Assembly (NCBI GenBank): GCA_012515455.1 | Contig: JAAYYJ010000417.1 | Span: 1 to 6,656, forward strand | Length of the DNA: 6,656 bases | Direction of reading: 5' to 3' | DNA from: Oligosphaeraceae bacterium | GTDB taxonomy: Bacteria; Verrucomicrobiota; Lentisphaeria; Oligosphaerales; Oligosphaeraceae | Shown: positions 6,059-6,656 of the stretch, piece after piece | Numbering within the stretch: the first letter of the stretch is position 1 | Layout: each line of letters begins with the position of its first letter | The notes under the pieces: generated by a model | Seen by the model: the letters and a program-made list of their open reading frames with translations, nothing else | The model's database searches: none | Told to the model about the DNA's origin: nothing | Translations under genes and position numbers: made by a program

Positions 6059-6656
6059 CTATTTGGTCAGGTGCATTTTGCCGAACTTGTCATAGGAATG
6101 GAACGGCCCATAGGTCGGCAGCCAGCAGGACTGCTCCCACTTCCAGGCCTTGTCCTGGGCATCCCGGAAGCGATGATTGCGGGAGAAATTGACGATGAAA
6201 TCGCAATCCTGAGGTGGTTTGGCGAAGGTCAGATTGGACAGCGGGATGGCTATTTCCGCTGTCCAGGTTGTGTCCTCGCGGAGGACTTTGAACTGCAAGT
6301 CCTGGGCATTCCATTTCAGCGCTGCAGTGATATTTTCTGCCGGAAATTTAAAGTCTGCGATTCTGCCGTTGGGGGCAACAATGAACTGATAGCATTCTTT
6401 ATCCTGCCCGACAAAGAACAGCTCCGCGCTCTCTCTGTTCCAGAGCAGCGAATCGCGTTCACCGAGGTCATCGGCCCAGTTGACTTCGGTGCGTTCGGGA
6501 GGAATTTTGGCGCTGATGGCAACGAACAAAGTCTCCTCTGCCACCAGGAAGCGCATTTCGGTGATCGCTTTCTGTTCGTAGATATTGTATGAATCGCAGA
6601 AATTGCTGATCACTGCTGCTTTCTGCCAGGCTTCCTCGTCGGGCCGGCCATCCAGC
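6059..6656 (-). CDS. CBM9-like carbohydrate-binding domain protein, C-terminal part, runs off the right edge
   Basis: The last 198 codons of a protein ending in a CBM9-like (DOMON-related) beta-sandwich. Seen: it enters with LDGRPDEEAWQKAAVISNF, the usual opening strand of these domains (I/L-D-G-x-x-D-x-x-A-W). The familiar central blocks follow: WNRESAELFFVGQDKECYQF (residues 71-90), VAPNGRIAD (92-100) and WTAEIAIPLSNL (131-142). VNFSRNHR then matches the F-N-x-x-R-x-R strand. The closing WLPTYGPFHSYDKFGKMHL fits the W-x-P-x-x-x-x-F-H-x-x-x-x-F-G end motif of the family. Known of the family: such domains bind sugars and are often the tail of large secreted proteins in Lentisphaerota, Verrucomicrobiota and Bacteroidota. 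The N-terminal part, any signal peptide and any catalytic domain lie outside the window. No C-terminal membrane anchor or sorting signal is seen. It reads toward the rhomboid gene, 104 bases away. Confidence 0.82.
   Translation of the reverse strand, partial: LDGRPDEEAWQKAAVISNFCDSYNIYEQKAITEMRFLVAEETLFVAISAKIPPERTEVNWADDLGERDSLLWNRESAELFFVGQDKECYQFIVAPNGRIADFKFPAENITAALKWNAQDLQFKVLREDTTWTAEIAIPLSNLTFAKPPQDCDFIVNFSRNHRFRDAQDKAWKWEQSCWLPTYGPFHSYDKFGKMHLTK

Noticed and set aside
5301..6095. 264-codon open frame on the plus strand opposite the rhomboid gene
   Set aside because: The opposite strand encodes a rhomboid with all catalytic motifs. The plus-strand product is low-complexity, with a GRDRGLRGRD repeat that merely mirrors the minisatellite.
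4944..6656. Rhombosortase / GlyGly-CTERM pair made of the rhomboid and the CBM9-like protein
   Set aside because: The CBM9-like protein ends in HLTK without a C-terminal Gly-rich motif, membrane helix or basic cluster, and the rhomboid looks GlpG-like with its N-terminal domain.
1..6656. CRISPR array, insertion sequence, tRNA or defence system
   Set aside because: No regularly spaced repeats, transposase, terminal inverted repeats, tRNA cloverleaf or toxin-antitoxin pair could be seen by eye on either strand.

Overview
The window is GC-rich, ordinary-looking bacterial chromosome with four protein genes and one large fifth gene fragment-free ORF set: two partial genes at the edges and three complete genes inside. 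No taxon can be read directly. The style of the right-edge CBM9-like domain and of the left-edge amidohydrolase resembles proteins common in Lentisphaerota/Victivallales and other PVC bacteria, so that group is my best guess (inference). The membrane polymerase/ligase and the cell-envelope flavour fit a Gram-negative.

Layout. (1) 1-397, minus strand: the N-terminal two thirds or less of an Amidohydro_2-type metal-dependent hydrolase, starting at GTG. (2) 398-835: a 438-base divergent intergenic region. It is AT-richer than its surroundings and holds a perfect 18-bp palindrome close to the amidohydrolase start, weak promoter-like elements in both directions, and several potential hairpins in the leader of the rightward gene. 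(3) 836-1402, plus: a complete NUDIX hydrolase of ADP-ribose pyrophosphatase type with an intact Nudix box. (4) 1477-4923, plus: a 1148-residue O-antigen ligase/polymerase-like (Wzy_C/WaaL superfamily) membrane protein fused to a roughly 600-residue TPR-rich C-terminal half. (5) 4944-5954, minus: a complete rhomboid intramembrane serine protease, GlpG-like with its N-terminal domain, carrying a Pro/Ala-rich tail encoded by a 21-bp tandem repeat. (6) 6059-6656, minus: the C-terminal part of a protein ending in a CBM9-like carbohydrate-binding domain.

The NUDIX and ligase genes run in the same direction and may be co-transcribed, with a G6/C6 hairpin between them. The ligase and rhomboid genes converge with only 20 bases between their stop codons. 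The CBM9 and rhomboid genes run in the same direction and are separated by about 100 bases with two stem-loops. I see no functional pathway that ties all genes together: the ligase points to surface glycan assembly, the rhomboid to membrane protein cleavage, the CBM9 protein to extracellular carbohydrate binding, and the NUDIX and amidohydrolase genes to general metabolism. I found no mobile element, CRISPR array, tRNA or rRNA, and no convincing undescribed system. The best leads are the ligase-TPR fusion, the palindrome, and the paired stem-loops before the rhomboid gene.
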